In this document: positions 24,201 to 37,400 of the stretch, piece after piece | Layout of the letters: each line of letters begins with the position of its first letter | Numbering within the stretch: position 1 is the stretch's first letter | Assembly: GCF_947179515.1 (NCBI RefSeq) | Contig: NC_067473.1 | Location: 125,595,259 to 125,659,258 of the forward strand | Direction of reading: 5' to 3' | Source of the DNA: Apodemus sylvaticus | Taxonomy: Eukaryota; Chordata; Mammalia; Rodentia; Muridae | DNA: 64,000 bases | Position numbers and translations under genes: made by a program | Notes under the pieces: generated by a model | What the model saw: the letters and a program-made list of their open reading frames with translations, nothing else | What the model was told of the DNA's origin: nothing | Databases searched by the model: none

Positions 24201-27200
24201 CAAAGCAAGGGGCAGGGCTCTGGCCTCTCACAAGACAGGGATTGGCTAACATATGGACCCTGGGTAATGACAGACACATGGAGGGCGACATCAGAGTGAA
24301 GAAGTCCAAGGGAAAGCAGGCTGTAGGAGTCAGCATCATGCTCATGTGTCTCTAACTATGCCTGGGAAAGTGAACAAATACAAGAGAAGCACAGTGAGGT
24401 GTGACATTCCTACCAATCACGTGCTTTGGTGAGGCAATCTTCTAGCCAAAGAAGATAAAAAGAGAAAACCTGAACCTCTCAAAATGAAACTGGACTACAC
24501 AGCATCTACTGAACTAAAAGAATCTCAGAGGAGGGGCAGGGACAAAGGGGAAGAAGATGTCTGCTGACTCCGTGGCTCTGGCAGTGTTAGTGTGTCTGCT
24601 GTGAGGGGGTGCCCAGGCCGCCCAAGCCACACCCTCCCCATCATGGAAGTCTGTCACTACCATTCTCAGAAGCAAGGGCACCACCTGGGAGCCCTGTCTA
24701 AAGGATCCTGCATCTCCACTTCTGCCATCAGGCAGTGGGATGCAGACAGGCAGGAAGGATCCCAGTGTCCTGAGGAACTATCTCTTGCTGGAGTTCCCGA
24801 AGCTAGACCTATTCTTCCACTATCAGCCTGGCACCATCTTTTGGCTCGCTGTCCTATTCAAATGTGACTTTTTCAGTCAAAAGATACGTGTGAACTACTG
24901 TTACTCATAAGTGTTGTGATGACAATCTAGGCTTCCGTTCCCTGCATACCCTCTCCTATATTTCCAGGTCCAAGCCTGGAGAGGCAGTGACTCCACATGG
25001 TTTTCCTTCCTGAACAGATATCCTGCCTCTGCGCTACCTCCTTATTTGGACCCTGTGGGATGAGTTGGGCTCTAAAGGCTTCACCGGCACTTCACTGACC
25101 ACTGCCCTAGACTTACAACTCATGCAGCTTCTGACAGAAGCTCCAGCCATCGCGCTGAATTCGAGAGATGGAGTTGTTGCTGAGGTGCAGCTGGTGCAGG
25201 GCTGTGAGGCCATAGAGGGAGCCACTGTTCACTTCTACTAGGCTGTTGTACTCCAGGTGCCTACAAAGCAACACACAGGATGAGGGGATTGTCATCTTCC
25301 CATTACACAGACGGCATAGGGGAGGCCAGTCTGTGTCAGATGGGGCAATCAGTGCAGAGAAGGTAACAGGACAGGGAGAAGGAGGTACATTTTGTTCCAC
25401 ATTCAGTATTAGAGAAGAAGTTTAAGCAAGCAGAATTTGGTTTTGTCCATCTGACTATCTCCCACTGCTCAAAGCGAGAGTGCTTAGTGCATTTTTAAAA
25501 TCCTAAGAAACACTAACCCCTCATTTGTATGGATGTACTCAACATAAAAATCAAGTGGCAGATAACAAGTTTTGTTCTGAGAACTCTGATCTGGACTTCA
25601 GTTTCCCAAATGAACACAGGGAATTGACATTCAGTGAATCAGAATGGGACGTGTGAATAGCAGAGAGCAGCAGGCTCCTTCTGGGCGTGTCATACAGGGT
25701 AGCCTGTGTGGGAAGGGGTGGTCACTGGGGGATGCTTCTGATGAGGCGACTGGGGAACACAGTAGTGTCTGTCAGCCCAGGCTTCTGACTTTGATTTCAG
25801 CTACAAAAACAATAGCATGTGCAGGTTGTAATATAATTTGCAAAAGGAAACAGGGAGTATGGAGGAGAACGGCTGAGCCACTAGGGGAGACAGGAAAAGG
25901 CAGTGGTACAGTTGTGCCCACCTGAAAGGAGACGCTGGCAAACTTTAAAGCCACACAACTGAAGACAGGGATGGTTAGAATAGACTGCCTCTTGAAAAAC
26001 AAACTTGGGGAAGAGGGAGGGTGTGGCAATCCCACCTTCCTTTGCTTCCTGACTATGCAGATCCATTACTGTCCATTTAAACAGCTGTAGAGGTTTAAAA
26101 TCAGAAGATCTGTGATTGCCCCTCTGCTGTTCTGCTTCATTATTCTGGCAGCAGGCAGCTCTGCTGCTGCACACATCTGGCTGGAAACTCCCTTGATAAA
26201 AGCTGCACATCTGCAGTGTCTTGATTAGCTCACAAGATAGGAATAAATCTCCCAAGATGAACTATGCATTTTGGCCCACCTGCACATCAAGAACGACTAT
26301 CAGCCCAGCATGAGGAAAGAAGGGACTTCCGATAAGGTGTGGGAGTAGAGAGGATGTGGGAAGGGAATCACTCTGCAGCCTTAGGTTTGTGGAGGAAGTG
26401 GGGGTGGAGAGCAGGCTAGTGCAATCCATCTCTTCTCACTTCCTGAGCTGACCATGTGTCCATTAAAACCTCCTTCTACCTTGCAAGGAAAACAACCTAG
26501 GTTTTGGTTCATTTGCAGAAAAAAGTAGAGTCCGGGTAGCCACCATCCCATGCCCACGTCTTCCCAGAGCCTGGGAGGATGCCCATGCTTACAGCACATG
26601 CATCTTCGACAGCCCCCAGAAGGCACCATCCGTCAGCCTGCTGATATTGTTCCGTTGAAGCTTCAGCACCTCTAAGCTATCGAGCCCTTGGAACGTGAGG
26701 CCCTCAATCAGCCGAAGCCGATTCCGATTCAGGTCCCTGTGGAGACAAGGCCATCGGTCAGAACATCCCTGGTGCACATCTACCTGCACATTCCGAGTCA
26801 GTGGTGAAACCATGGAGGAGGGCACACCTCAACTGGCACACTGGCATTGTTGATGGCAAGAGTGCCACCTTAGGAGAAGTACAATGAAGGCTGCGTAGCC
26901 AGCTCCATACCCCCAGTACCGTGGGAACATAAGCACCCCATAGTTCTTCCCTCAGAACAGCCACCGTTCGTGATTCTAGAGCAGGCCCTGGGCATGACGC
27001 AGAGGTAAGTTCCTTAGCTAAGGTGTCTCTAAGCTCAGCAACAGAAAGCCATACCAAGAAACTCTTAACCACTGGGTACCAAATATCAGCAAAACTTCCA
27101 CTCAGGGCATCTGAGAGACCTCTGTGCAATGGGAAGAAGTGACAGCTGGTAGAGAGGTGGGGGCGTGGGGCAGATACAAACTTGGCACCTAGTCCTAGCA

Positions 27201-30200
27201 GAGCAACCTTAGCTGACCAATAGATATCAGGAATCTGGGTCAGCTGGATCCCATTAGCAACTCTGGAAGGTGGGAGAACACTGCACTAATTAGAAAGCCC
27301 TTGGTTTTCCCCCAAATATTTCTGCAATGTCTCATGACCCTGCTTCACACACAGCCTCTTCAGCTTCTTAGACTGAAAAGAGCAAAGCCAAGCTCCTGCA
27401 CCCAGGAGAAATGAGGACAGGGCACACTCTGCCCTATGCCAGCCTGATCTGCAACTGTTTCATTCTGTTCAAACCAAATTGTAAGTTTCAGCTTATTTTC
27501 CTGAAATATACTCTTCTGCTAAAACAAAGATACATAGGGAAAGATTTGAAGAGCCTTTTACTGACTGGGGAGTTTTGGTTACTATATGGTTTCTAGCACC
27601 CTGTGCCATTTTAGGCTACCTGAAAAGAGATACTAATAAATCCTTTTATACAAAACCAAACCAGCTAACCTTCTAAAATTTAGGAAATGAAGAGTCAGCT
27701 GCCTCAGGTCAGGTTAACTTCAACCAAACTCCCCAGAAGGATTAGATAACTTCCTGTCCAAGCTACAGATGGCTTTGGCACCTTAAACATTGCTAAAACC
27801 TGAGATGAGAAGGCAACTGCAGTGAGGGTGGTGGTGCATGCCTGTGATCCCAGCACAAGGAAGGCTGAGGCAGAAGGATCAGAGGGGAGAAAGAGAGACA
27901 CAGAGACAGACAGACAGACACACACAGAGAGAGACAGAGACAGACAGACACACACACAGAGACAAAGAGATACAGAGAGACAGAGACAGACAGACAGACA
28001 CACACATAGAGAGAGACAGAGAAATACAGAGAGACAGAGACAGACAGACACATACACAGAGCGAGAGAGAGAGAGAGAAAGACAGAGAGAGACAGAGTCA
28101 GAGACACAGACAGAGAGAGAGACAGAGAGATCAACAGTGAGGCAGGGACCACATTTCAGAAGCACAGCATCAGGGAGGACAAGCATCCAAGCACGTGGGC
28201 CTTTTCTTTGGCCATCTGAGGCAGCCTGCCAGTACCAGACCCAGCTCCTAATTTGCTTTTATTAGGTGTTGCGGTCGGGTCATAAATGATAGTTTATGCA
28301 GAGCTTTACCAGGGGGGTGAGGAAGGGGTGGCAATTGGTACAGGGTCCTTGGGGAAATCTGGCCCCATAAAGTTTGGCTAACCTTAATTAAAGTGCAGGT
28401 TTCTGTACTCACAGTTGTGTCAGCCTGGGTAGCTTGAACGCTTTCACAGGAAGCTGGGTGATCCTGTTTTTACTCAGACGAAGAGTCAGCAGTGACCGTG
28501 ACAGACCATCAAATGCTCCAGACTCCAGGATGCTGATGCGGTTGCTCGCCAAGTTGCTGGAATGATTCAGGAGAGAAAATGTAGTGGCAGTAGGAGGCCT
28601 TCCTCACTCCTTGTGGTTCCAGATCCAGCTGGGTCTGCTGGGAAACGTGCTAAGACAGACCCAGAGGGACAGATCTCCACTCTCAAGCCTGCCTTGACTT
28701 GAAGACAGGGAACCTGGGAATGCTGGAAGCAGGGATGTCTGAAGAAGAGAAGACACTGACACAGGCCTTACTGCAGCACAAAGCACTGTACCCATGCTGA
28801 TGGGCATGACTAACCTTTACCCATACCGCTGGCTAGGAAAGCCCTGAAAGCAAAAAAATCAATTGGGAGGCAAGGTCAATGGGTTTTACACTTTAAAGAA
28901 ACATCCTTTATTTAGTCCTGAAGAGGGCTAACTGTACGGCTTACATAATGAAGATGCACAAACCATTCATTTAAATAATTCTAACAACTTCAAGAAGCAC
29001 TTAAGAGACCTCTGAGTCCTTTAGAAAACAAGAGATACATCTTCACAGGGCTGCACATTATGCATGCCAGGGGAGCCTCCTGACCTTCCGGTAGGAAGGG
29101 CTTCTTTCTCAAAATTACAGGGCACTGTATAGCTCAGATGTCAGCAGCTCAGAGAACAAATTCTATCAGGTAGTAAAAAGACAAGACATAGAAGATGAGA
29201 TAGTCTCCTTGCAAGAGACCACCCCATACTTCTTCCTGCCTTCCCCAGACAAAAGCTAAAGTGCAAATGAGATAGACTAGAGAAAATCTTCAACCACAAT
29301 GGGTTGTGTGCCAAGAGGGAACGAGGCACTTCTATTCCCGCCATCAGGCAGCAGGGCACATGAGGACTCTGCAAACGGGGCTGGACTGTTTGTTCTTGAC
29401 ACTCCAATTAAAGAGCCATCAGTGTGATGGAGACACAGCCGCCAACAGCTGCCAAGGAGAAAGTGCTCTCTCTGTCTTTGCAGAGAGAGGACATGCAAGC
29501 CAGCGTACTGTTTGCTGGCTCTCTGTACACAAGAAGCCCCAGGTAGTAGCTAGACAGACACCTTTAGAAGGCCCCTCCCAGGGCTTCACAGAAGCCAAGG
29601 CCTCTTGTCCCCAGGTCTGGTACCTTGAACCCTCAGAAAGTAATCACTTCTGTCCCTGGAGCCTCAGAATGACTTAGAAACGATGTCCCAAGTATTACCC
29701 TCCCTAAGAAGACCGGTCACAGTGTGTCCTACAGCAGCCTTGCCAATGATCTACACAACAACCCAGACACAGCAAGGAGATGGGATGAAGGACACACACG
29801 CATAACTATAAACAGCTGCTTTAGCCTCAGTCCTCAGATTCCTACCCAAAGCAACATTTTCCTACCTGCAGCAAGTGGATTACATAGGGTTAGCTTCCTC
29901 CTTCCTGTCTACCAGCCACTCCATGTAAGACAGGTACTAAGATAGGTTTTTGTTTTAAAAAAATAAGAAAAGAAAAGACATCGAAACAACTATGAAGCTG
30001 AGTAGCTGCCCTCGGCAAAGGAGCACGACACAGCTTATCTGAGTGCTCTCTGATGCTAGAGATACAAGCTCTTTAAACCTATCTCCCTCTGACCTGTATC
30101 CACTCATCGCCCAACTCCTGCCCACAAGTTTCTCAGGGAGAGAGCCCAGAGTATGAGGGCAAAACTAGACTTTGTGAGCAGAGAGCCTAGACCTGACTCT

Positions 30201-30703
30201 TGGGCTCCGCACGGTGAGGGGAGGTTCCTTGGAAAGCCAGTTAACCTCTTCCTACCTCAGTGCTACCTTCTGCCTGTAACACCAAGAGTACTACAGAGAG
30301 TTGCAGATGGCCTACAGTGCTCAAGGGATTGTGAGTAGACCCCATTCCTGGTCTGCCCAACAAAGGTCTGCATAACCTCATGGACTTAACCAAGCCAGAG
30401 CCAGAGTGAAGCAAGCACCTATCCTGTGTCCAGACTGGGTGCCAGGCAGCCACTACAAGGCCTGGAAGCTGAGGGGCACGGTGGCAGAGACACTTACAGT
30501 TCCCTTACACGCAGGCCATTTGGAAAACAGGAGCTCCGAATTTCCGTGATGTTGTTCGAACTCAGATCCAGCACTTCCAAAGACAGGTACGACTTCAACT
30601 GGCTTCCATCCACAGTGAGGATCTTGTTGTGTTGCCTGAAACAGAGCAGGGTGTAAGACAGCAGCTGACTACCCCTAATAATTGCACACAACACACAACA
30701 CAC

Positions 30704-30752
<49 letters not shown>

Positions 30753-33700
30753 TAGATTGTGTACTCCCTGAAACTAAGCAGGAGACAAGGTAAGAACCTC
30801 TAGTCTTCCCCACTGTTTCTGCAATTCAACTTTTACCTAAAACTACAATTCAGTGACATTCAGTATGTGACCCTATTCCTCTTTAAACTGCATTATCATC
30901 TGCTGGTTCCATGGTATATACAGGCTTTCCTGTGCAGAATAAGTTCTTTGCCCAAGTACTGTGTCTCAGCTGTTTCACCCAAAAGAACAACACAGGGTGA
31001 TCGTATGCCCAGAGCATAGAGACATGCAAGTGCACCAAGCTGCCCCAATCTAGCCCCATCTCTGATCTCTGGAACCCAATCTAGCATTGTGACTAAAGAC
31101 TGCAGGCATCAGAGCCCAGAGCTCAGTTCAGTCCACCCAAATATGTCCCAAGTTACAGTCTACTGGCATGTACTATGTTTCAGGCATGAAGACAGAGGCA
31201 ACCGTAAAGAACCTGACTCTGAAATGAGGCAGGAGCTCACTGCTGGGTCCAGCTGGGACCAGATCCCTGAATCTTCCTCCCTTGGTGACTCTGGGCCTTG
31301 GGTTTCTCATCTGAAAGATCTGAAAGCGGAGACCACAGCCTGCTATCTGAAACCACACTGAAAATTCTGGGGAGTACTGCAGTGCTTAACTTCCTTGACA
31401 TGATTTATTCACACCTTTAATCCTCTCTCTGCAAAACCCCAAACCCAACTAGCCAGCATTAGCAACTCATCAGGAAAAAGGCAACACACACCAGGGTATG
31501 GCAGGGCGGGGCACTGATGCGGGCTTGGCACTGCCTAGTTGGGCCACAGTGACAAGCTTGTTGGGCGGTAGTGCTGAGACTGTGGGTCCCAGGCACACTC
31601 TGCCAGCTATGAGTAAACAGGGGCAGCTCTCCAGCCAATCAAAGTCTTCTGAAACAAAAACCAAAAAAGCCTGGTGTTGCTTACCAAGTGGCATCTCCTT
31701 TAAACAAACACTTGACCAAATCAGTTCCAACAGGCATAAACAAGAACCTTCTTCCCAGAATTCTGGGCTCTCAGACCCCTTTGTTCTCTTCACAAGTCTC
31801 CCAGGCCCTGAAACTCAAAATGTATTTGCACAACTGTGCTGGGGAGACAGACTTCCCTGAGAGGAGGGACCCTGTCCCTTCACCTCTCTAGGCTCCTCCC
31901 CAACCTACTTCCTGACTTCTTTATTAATGCTCTAATAAAGGCGGTCTCTTCAGTTTTCTGACTCCAAAAGAAAAATAGAAGCTTTATTATGTAAAGTATG
32001 GGAAGAAAAAGAACAAGAAATAAAGGCCACAGCACTGGGCCTCATCCGGGAACTCTGAATATCGTACCAGGGAGCCAGGAACAGAGGACCTGGACATAGA
32101 GGACAGGCTCCACAAAAGAGTCTGGCACTCTGAAGCCTGACACAAGCGGGCCCTGTGACAGGCTTGCCTCTCTTCTCTCCCCCCCCTCCCCGCTGGCTCC
32201 TCTGTCTTTGTCTTTTGTCTTATACGTTTTCTTCTTTCCTGGCAGTATATTTATCCACTGAACCGCATTCTAGGCCCCCATTCTGGATAGATGCCACTGT
32301 TAAGAAGACAAGACATTTTCACACAGTGGGAAAAGTTCCCCACTGAGCAGAGAAGCAGCCATGGAGATGAAGAGACTGTGTGGGAGTGAGGCATGAGCTC
32401 TGCTAAGGGTGAAACAGAAGAAGACCTCAGGAAAGGCCTGAGAGGAGGACTGCGGCAGGAAGAGCCAGGTGGGGAGATTAGGAGCTGGGTCAGACTTAGG
32501 AGCTGGCCTGTCAGGCTGAACCAAACCAGGAGTCACTCAGTGGGCCAAGTGGCACGGGTAGGCACCAGAAAAGGGGACAAGAAAATTAGAAAAGGGGCCT
32601 TAGGAACTGGGCACTGCAGCAAGAGAAACGTCTACTGGTCAGTGAAGACAGCCATGGGAGCGGTGCCACCTGTGGTCAGTGCCCAAGCCAGCAGCTGAAG
32701 GAGCCAATGGGGTCACATGTGGGGCAGGGGAAGACACCTGCAAATTGAGCATCTGAGTAAGGGTGAAGTAGGTCAACTGGGATCCTGTGGGTCCCACGCC
32801 TGCTGACTTAAACAGATGCATTCACACGATACTCAGGAGGAAAACCATGGTCACACCTGTACTGTACACATGCAAATTCTTCTTGTCATCATTCCCTAAG
32901 CAATATCGTAAGAGTAAGACAATTATTTACAAAGTATTTGAACTGTACTAGGTATTAAAGGTATTAAATGTAATCCAGAGACTTTGAGTACTGTATACAG
33001 GGACACACAAATACTGCATTAATTTACAAAAGGAACTTAAGCATTCTGGGCTTAGGTATCAATAAAGAACCATTCAACAACAAAACATCCTGATTAAATT
33101 AGCAAAGGGGGCTAGAGAGATAACTCAGTTTCCGCATGCTATAGAAACACATCTCAGCTCACAAGAGCCTGTAACAACCCCTCAAGGGAGATCTAATACC
33201 ATCTACAGTCACCTTCAGACATGGAATACAGGCACATAAACATAAAGAACATAAAAATGTTTTTAATCAGCAGAGGACTTAAACAGACATTTCCCAAAGA
33301 AGAAACACAAATGGCCAACAGGTATTAGTGTTCCTAAGGGAAACATAAATCATCGTTATGGTAGCTACTATCAAAGGAACACAAGAGACCATGGAGAAAT
33401 TAGACTCCAGTGAGCAGTTGGGGAGTGGAGGATGCTGTAGGAAACAGTGTAACTAAACAGTTATCTAAACAGTAGCATAGAATCGCTGCCACCTTTGAAC
33501 ACTCCCAAAACAGAAGGCAGATCTCAAGAGGACATTTTCATATGTCCACAGAAGTAATTATTCAGAATATTCAAAACATGAAGCAAACCTCAATTGTCTA
33601 GTGGCAGATGAATAAAGAAAATTAGGAAGAAACTACAGCTGCCTAAACTGTGTGTGCCACCTCATATGGGGGTTACATAACTGCATGTATGGAGGAGGCA

Positions 33701-34185
33701 AAAACTTGGTAGTTGGTTTCTGACTGTATGATGACAAAATATTAATTCAAAATTGAATGTGTCATGAGTCCATGATGCTTCACTGTCCAATCACACATAC
33801 CCATGGTGTGTCACGTGGCTTCACCGCAGTCCAGGGTTTGAATACCAATGGCTGTGCTATGTGTATCCGCATGCTATAGAAACACATCTCAGCTCACATT
33901 TGAAACAACTTTCAGTTACAAACTCCAGTGCTTTTACTGTGCAATTTATATATACATCAAAGAATGTTTCAAAATAACTGATGGCCTACTGTCAGTGAGT
34001 TTATTTTGTACACCTATCTTATACACCCATACGCCTACCATTGTGTAAGCTTTCTGTTCCTATAGAAACGTAATTGTTTAACTCAAAACGTTCCGGTCAT
34101 TACTGAGCATGTATCATGCTAGTTCATCTCTGAAATATATTCAAATATTTTAAAAATTGCTGCTTCAGTTAATGACCTCAGTTTT

Positions 34186-34218
<33 letters not shown>

Positions 34219-34377
34219 CACACACAAATTGTTTGATGAATTCTGTTTTAAATTAGGATAGAATGTCCAACAGTTTGTACATGGCCCTAACCATACTCTA
34301 CCATTTTGTACAACATACATAAAATGGCATTCTTAGCACTAACAATTATAAATTTTCAAAAAGATTTACTTTGTGTA

Positions 34378-34472
<95 letters not shown>

Positions 34473-37400
34473 CAGAGAGAGAGAGAGAGAAAGAGAAAGA
34501 ATCTCAGCACTGGAGCTATGGGTATTTGCAGAATGCCCAGCATTACAAGGGTGCTAGAATCTAACCCTAACCCTAACCCTGAGGACTGCAAGTATAAAGC
34601 CAACCTTGACCACACAGCAAGTTCTAGAGAGTTCTAGGTACCCTAGGCTATATGATGAGACCCTGTTTCAAAAGGAAGGAAAGGAGGGCAGGCAGGTACC
34701 AAAAATAAAATATGAAAGTGGTTGCAAAATCAGGGGCTTTTTAAAAAGAGAATAAACACTGATTGGTAAGTGGACATGGAGTTTTAATATTGCGGGACAG
34801 GAAGCACCTCAAGAAAGGCTGCACAACAAAAAAAACCTACTGAACTTCCTGCTTAATTTTATGTCTATTTTATCATCAGTTAAAAATAAAACACAATTTA
34901 AAAATCAAAACAAAATGAGTCTTGGTTCCTGACACTCCTCTGTAGCCTGCCCGTTACTTAAGGCCTCTAAGCAGTGCCTGCCACAGACCTGCCTAAGCTC
35001 CTGCTCTTCAATTTCAGATGCTCTGCCCCATATCTGTCCTTGCTGGAGAAGCCTTTTTACTTCCAGCTTTTGCTTCCTGGGACACACACTGCCTCTCCAC
35101 AGAGCCATGTGTCTCACCACTAATCCCTGCTAGTGAGGCTTTCCTGGCTACCCCTCCTGAAATCACACCCCCATCACCCGCCTTGTCTAGACTCTAACTG
35201 CTATCTGCTATGCCGGGTGCATACCTATCTAGTTCACCATCTTCTTTGCCACCATGGCATGCTGCCATGGAGAAAGACAGGTCTCTACTTCCGACTGCCT
35301 CCAGGCCCTAAGAAGGGTACAAGCTACACTACAGGTCACCGAGAGGGATTACAGCTGCATGTAAAAGAGCTATAGGTGAGCACACAAATGGGATTCACTA
35401 ACATTCTTGCAACAGAAATTGTTCAAGCAAAAACTTCAGGCAGAATCAATGGGAACAGGAAGAAGTTTGCTATGACACAGGTCTCGTAACAGCCCTGTGC
35501 AGATACAAACACCTATGTCATGTCCAAGGCAGTCCAGCTGCTGAGAACACAAACCACATTCTCTCTGGGGCTTCATCTCTGCCATCAACTACACCTTGGG
35601 CCCCAAGTAGCCCTTCCTGAACACCCAGCCAAGCTCACAGCCTACAGAAGCCGCACTCTCCTTGAAAGACAGTCAGTGTGAACAAGCATGAGACCTGTCT
35701 CAGAACTCTCAAACATTGCGCAGACATACTGGAGATGTGCTGTGAGTGCTGTCACCCAAGTTCACAACCCAGTGGTGCCACTCGCAGATGTGAATCTTAA
35801 AGAGTGTCACTTGTAAAGTGGAGTATGCAGTTCCTATAACCCATAGGCTGATATGACCGGACATGTTCTAGCAGCTGCTCAATAAAATGAGCCCTTGTTT
35901 TATTAGTCACATTGTATCCTCAGAAGCAATCTGTGGATCTAGTTCATAGGAAGTACTTTGAAATAAAAAAGTGAGAACAATGAATGGCTGACTGGTTCCC
36001 TCCTGTTCCATTGCACATTTCAATGCAAATTGGCAAGCCTGGCTCTTCTCTCAGAAACAAAGGACTGAGTCAGAGCTCTGAGCTTCTCTTAGGAACCAGG
36101 CCTGTGTCAGTGGCAGGAATACCAGTGCCAGCCCCAGAACCACCACTGTCTCAGGGAGCCATACTCCAAAGCAAATTCAACACTGACCTCCAACCAGCTG
36201 GGGTAGATCCCCTTCTTGTTCATCTTTGACCCATGACAGCCCAACCCCCAACACCTTGTCTTCTTGGTCGCTGGCCCTACCTTCTAGCTTTCCACCCTTA
36301 TGTCTGGAGAAGGACAAGCATGGAGATCACACTGAGAAGCCACCCCTCCTCCCTCCTGAAAGCAGATGGAAAGACCACCTGCGGCCCCAACTCAAGACAG
36401 CATACCATGCAACTTCTATTCTGTTTGTTTGCTTAAGACAGAGGCCCATGTAGCCCAGAGGAGAAAACACCCCATTCTTAATGAATATTCAAACAAGTCA
36501 TTTTACATCGCCCCTTAACCTACCAAGAAGGTTCACACTCACCTCCATACCTCTGACTCATCTCTGAGTTTTAACCATAGCTGGTCCACTGCTGTGTGTC
36601 ATATAGCCAGCCCTGGGCAAAATAATGAAACCAAATAGCAATCTAGCCAGGTAAATACGACCACCATTTACACTTAGATGGCTAAACACAATGAAGACTC
36701 TGTTGGAATCACCTTGATTGAGGTCACAGTTAAGATGTAAAAGGAGGTGAGAGGAAGACCCAGAAGAACCTGAGTCTTGGCCTGGTCCCCTAAGGTTCTA
36801 CCAGCAAGGACACAGAAAAGCTTGACTCTACGTGCATACTTGCTGGCTATTTTTTTTCTTTTTAATTTCATTTTATGTATGCGGGTAAGTTTTGCCTACA
36901 TGTATGCCATCGTACCTCATAAGTACCTGTGCCCACAGAATTCAGAACAGAGCTTCATATTCCCTGAATCCAGAGTTATGGGCAGTTCTAAGTGCTGAGA
37001 ATCAAGCCTGTGTGTTCTAGAGAAGCAATAAGTACTCTTTACTGGTATGCCATCTCCCCAGCCCCTAGCTAACTACTTCTTGATCAACTCTGAAGGGTCT
37101 GTGTAAACTGTCTTCACCAGTTCCAACTTTCCAGAGTTCTACATGAAGAGCAGATGGGTGCAGGACCTGAGGTACCAGCCTAGGCAAGCCTGACGGAAGG
37201 AACCCAAGGCCTCACTAACAGGAGGGAAGACTAGCTCACAGACTGCTGTTTCTTCACTGGACAAGTGAAGCAGCAAAAGGCTACCTGTTCCTTTTATAAA
37301 AGGCAAGGACAGTGCAAGGCAGGGGGCAGCACTGGCCTCATCAAAGGAACACTCACAGAGCCAGTGATTCTGCAGTCAGCCTGGTGGCAGCCTGGTCACG

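Larger units (their letters stand above)
26737..28412 (-). other. Lrig1: Lrig1 intron between exons 5 and 6
   Basis: Intron of 1.7 kb with a truncated B1 at 27,822-27,885 followed by a long (CAGA)n tract. Confidence 0.75.

Noticed and set aside
27704..28265. Open frames of 100-160 codons rich in Arg/Asp/Thr or Ser/Leu/Cys
   Set aside because: They are the CAGA microsatellite read in several frames of both strands.
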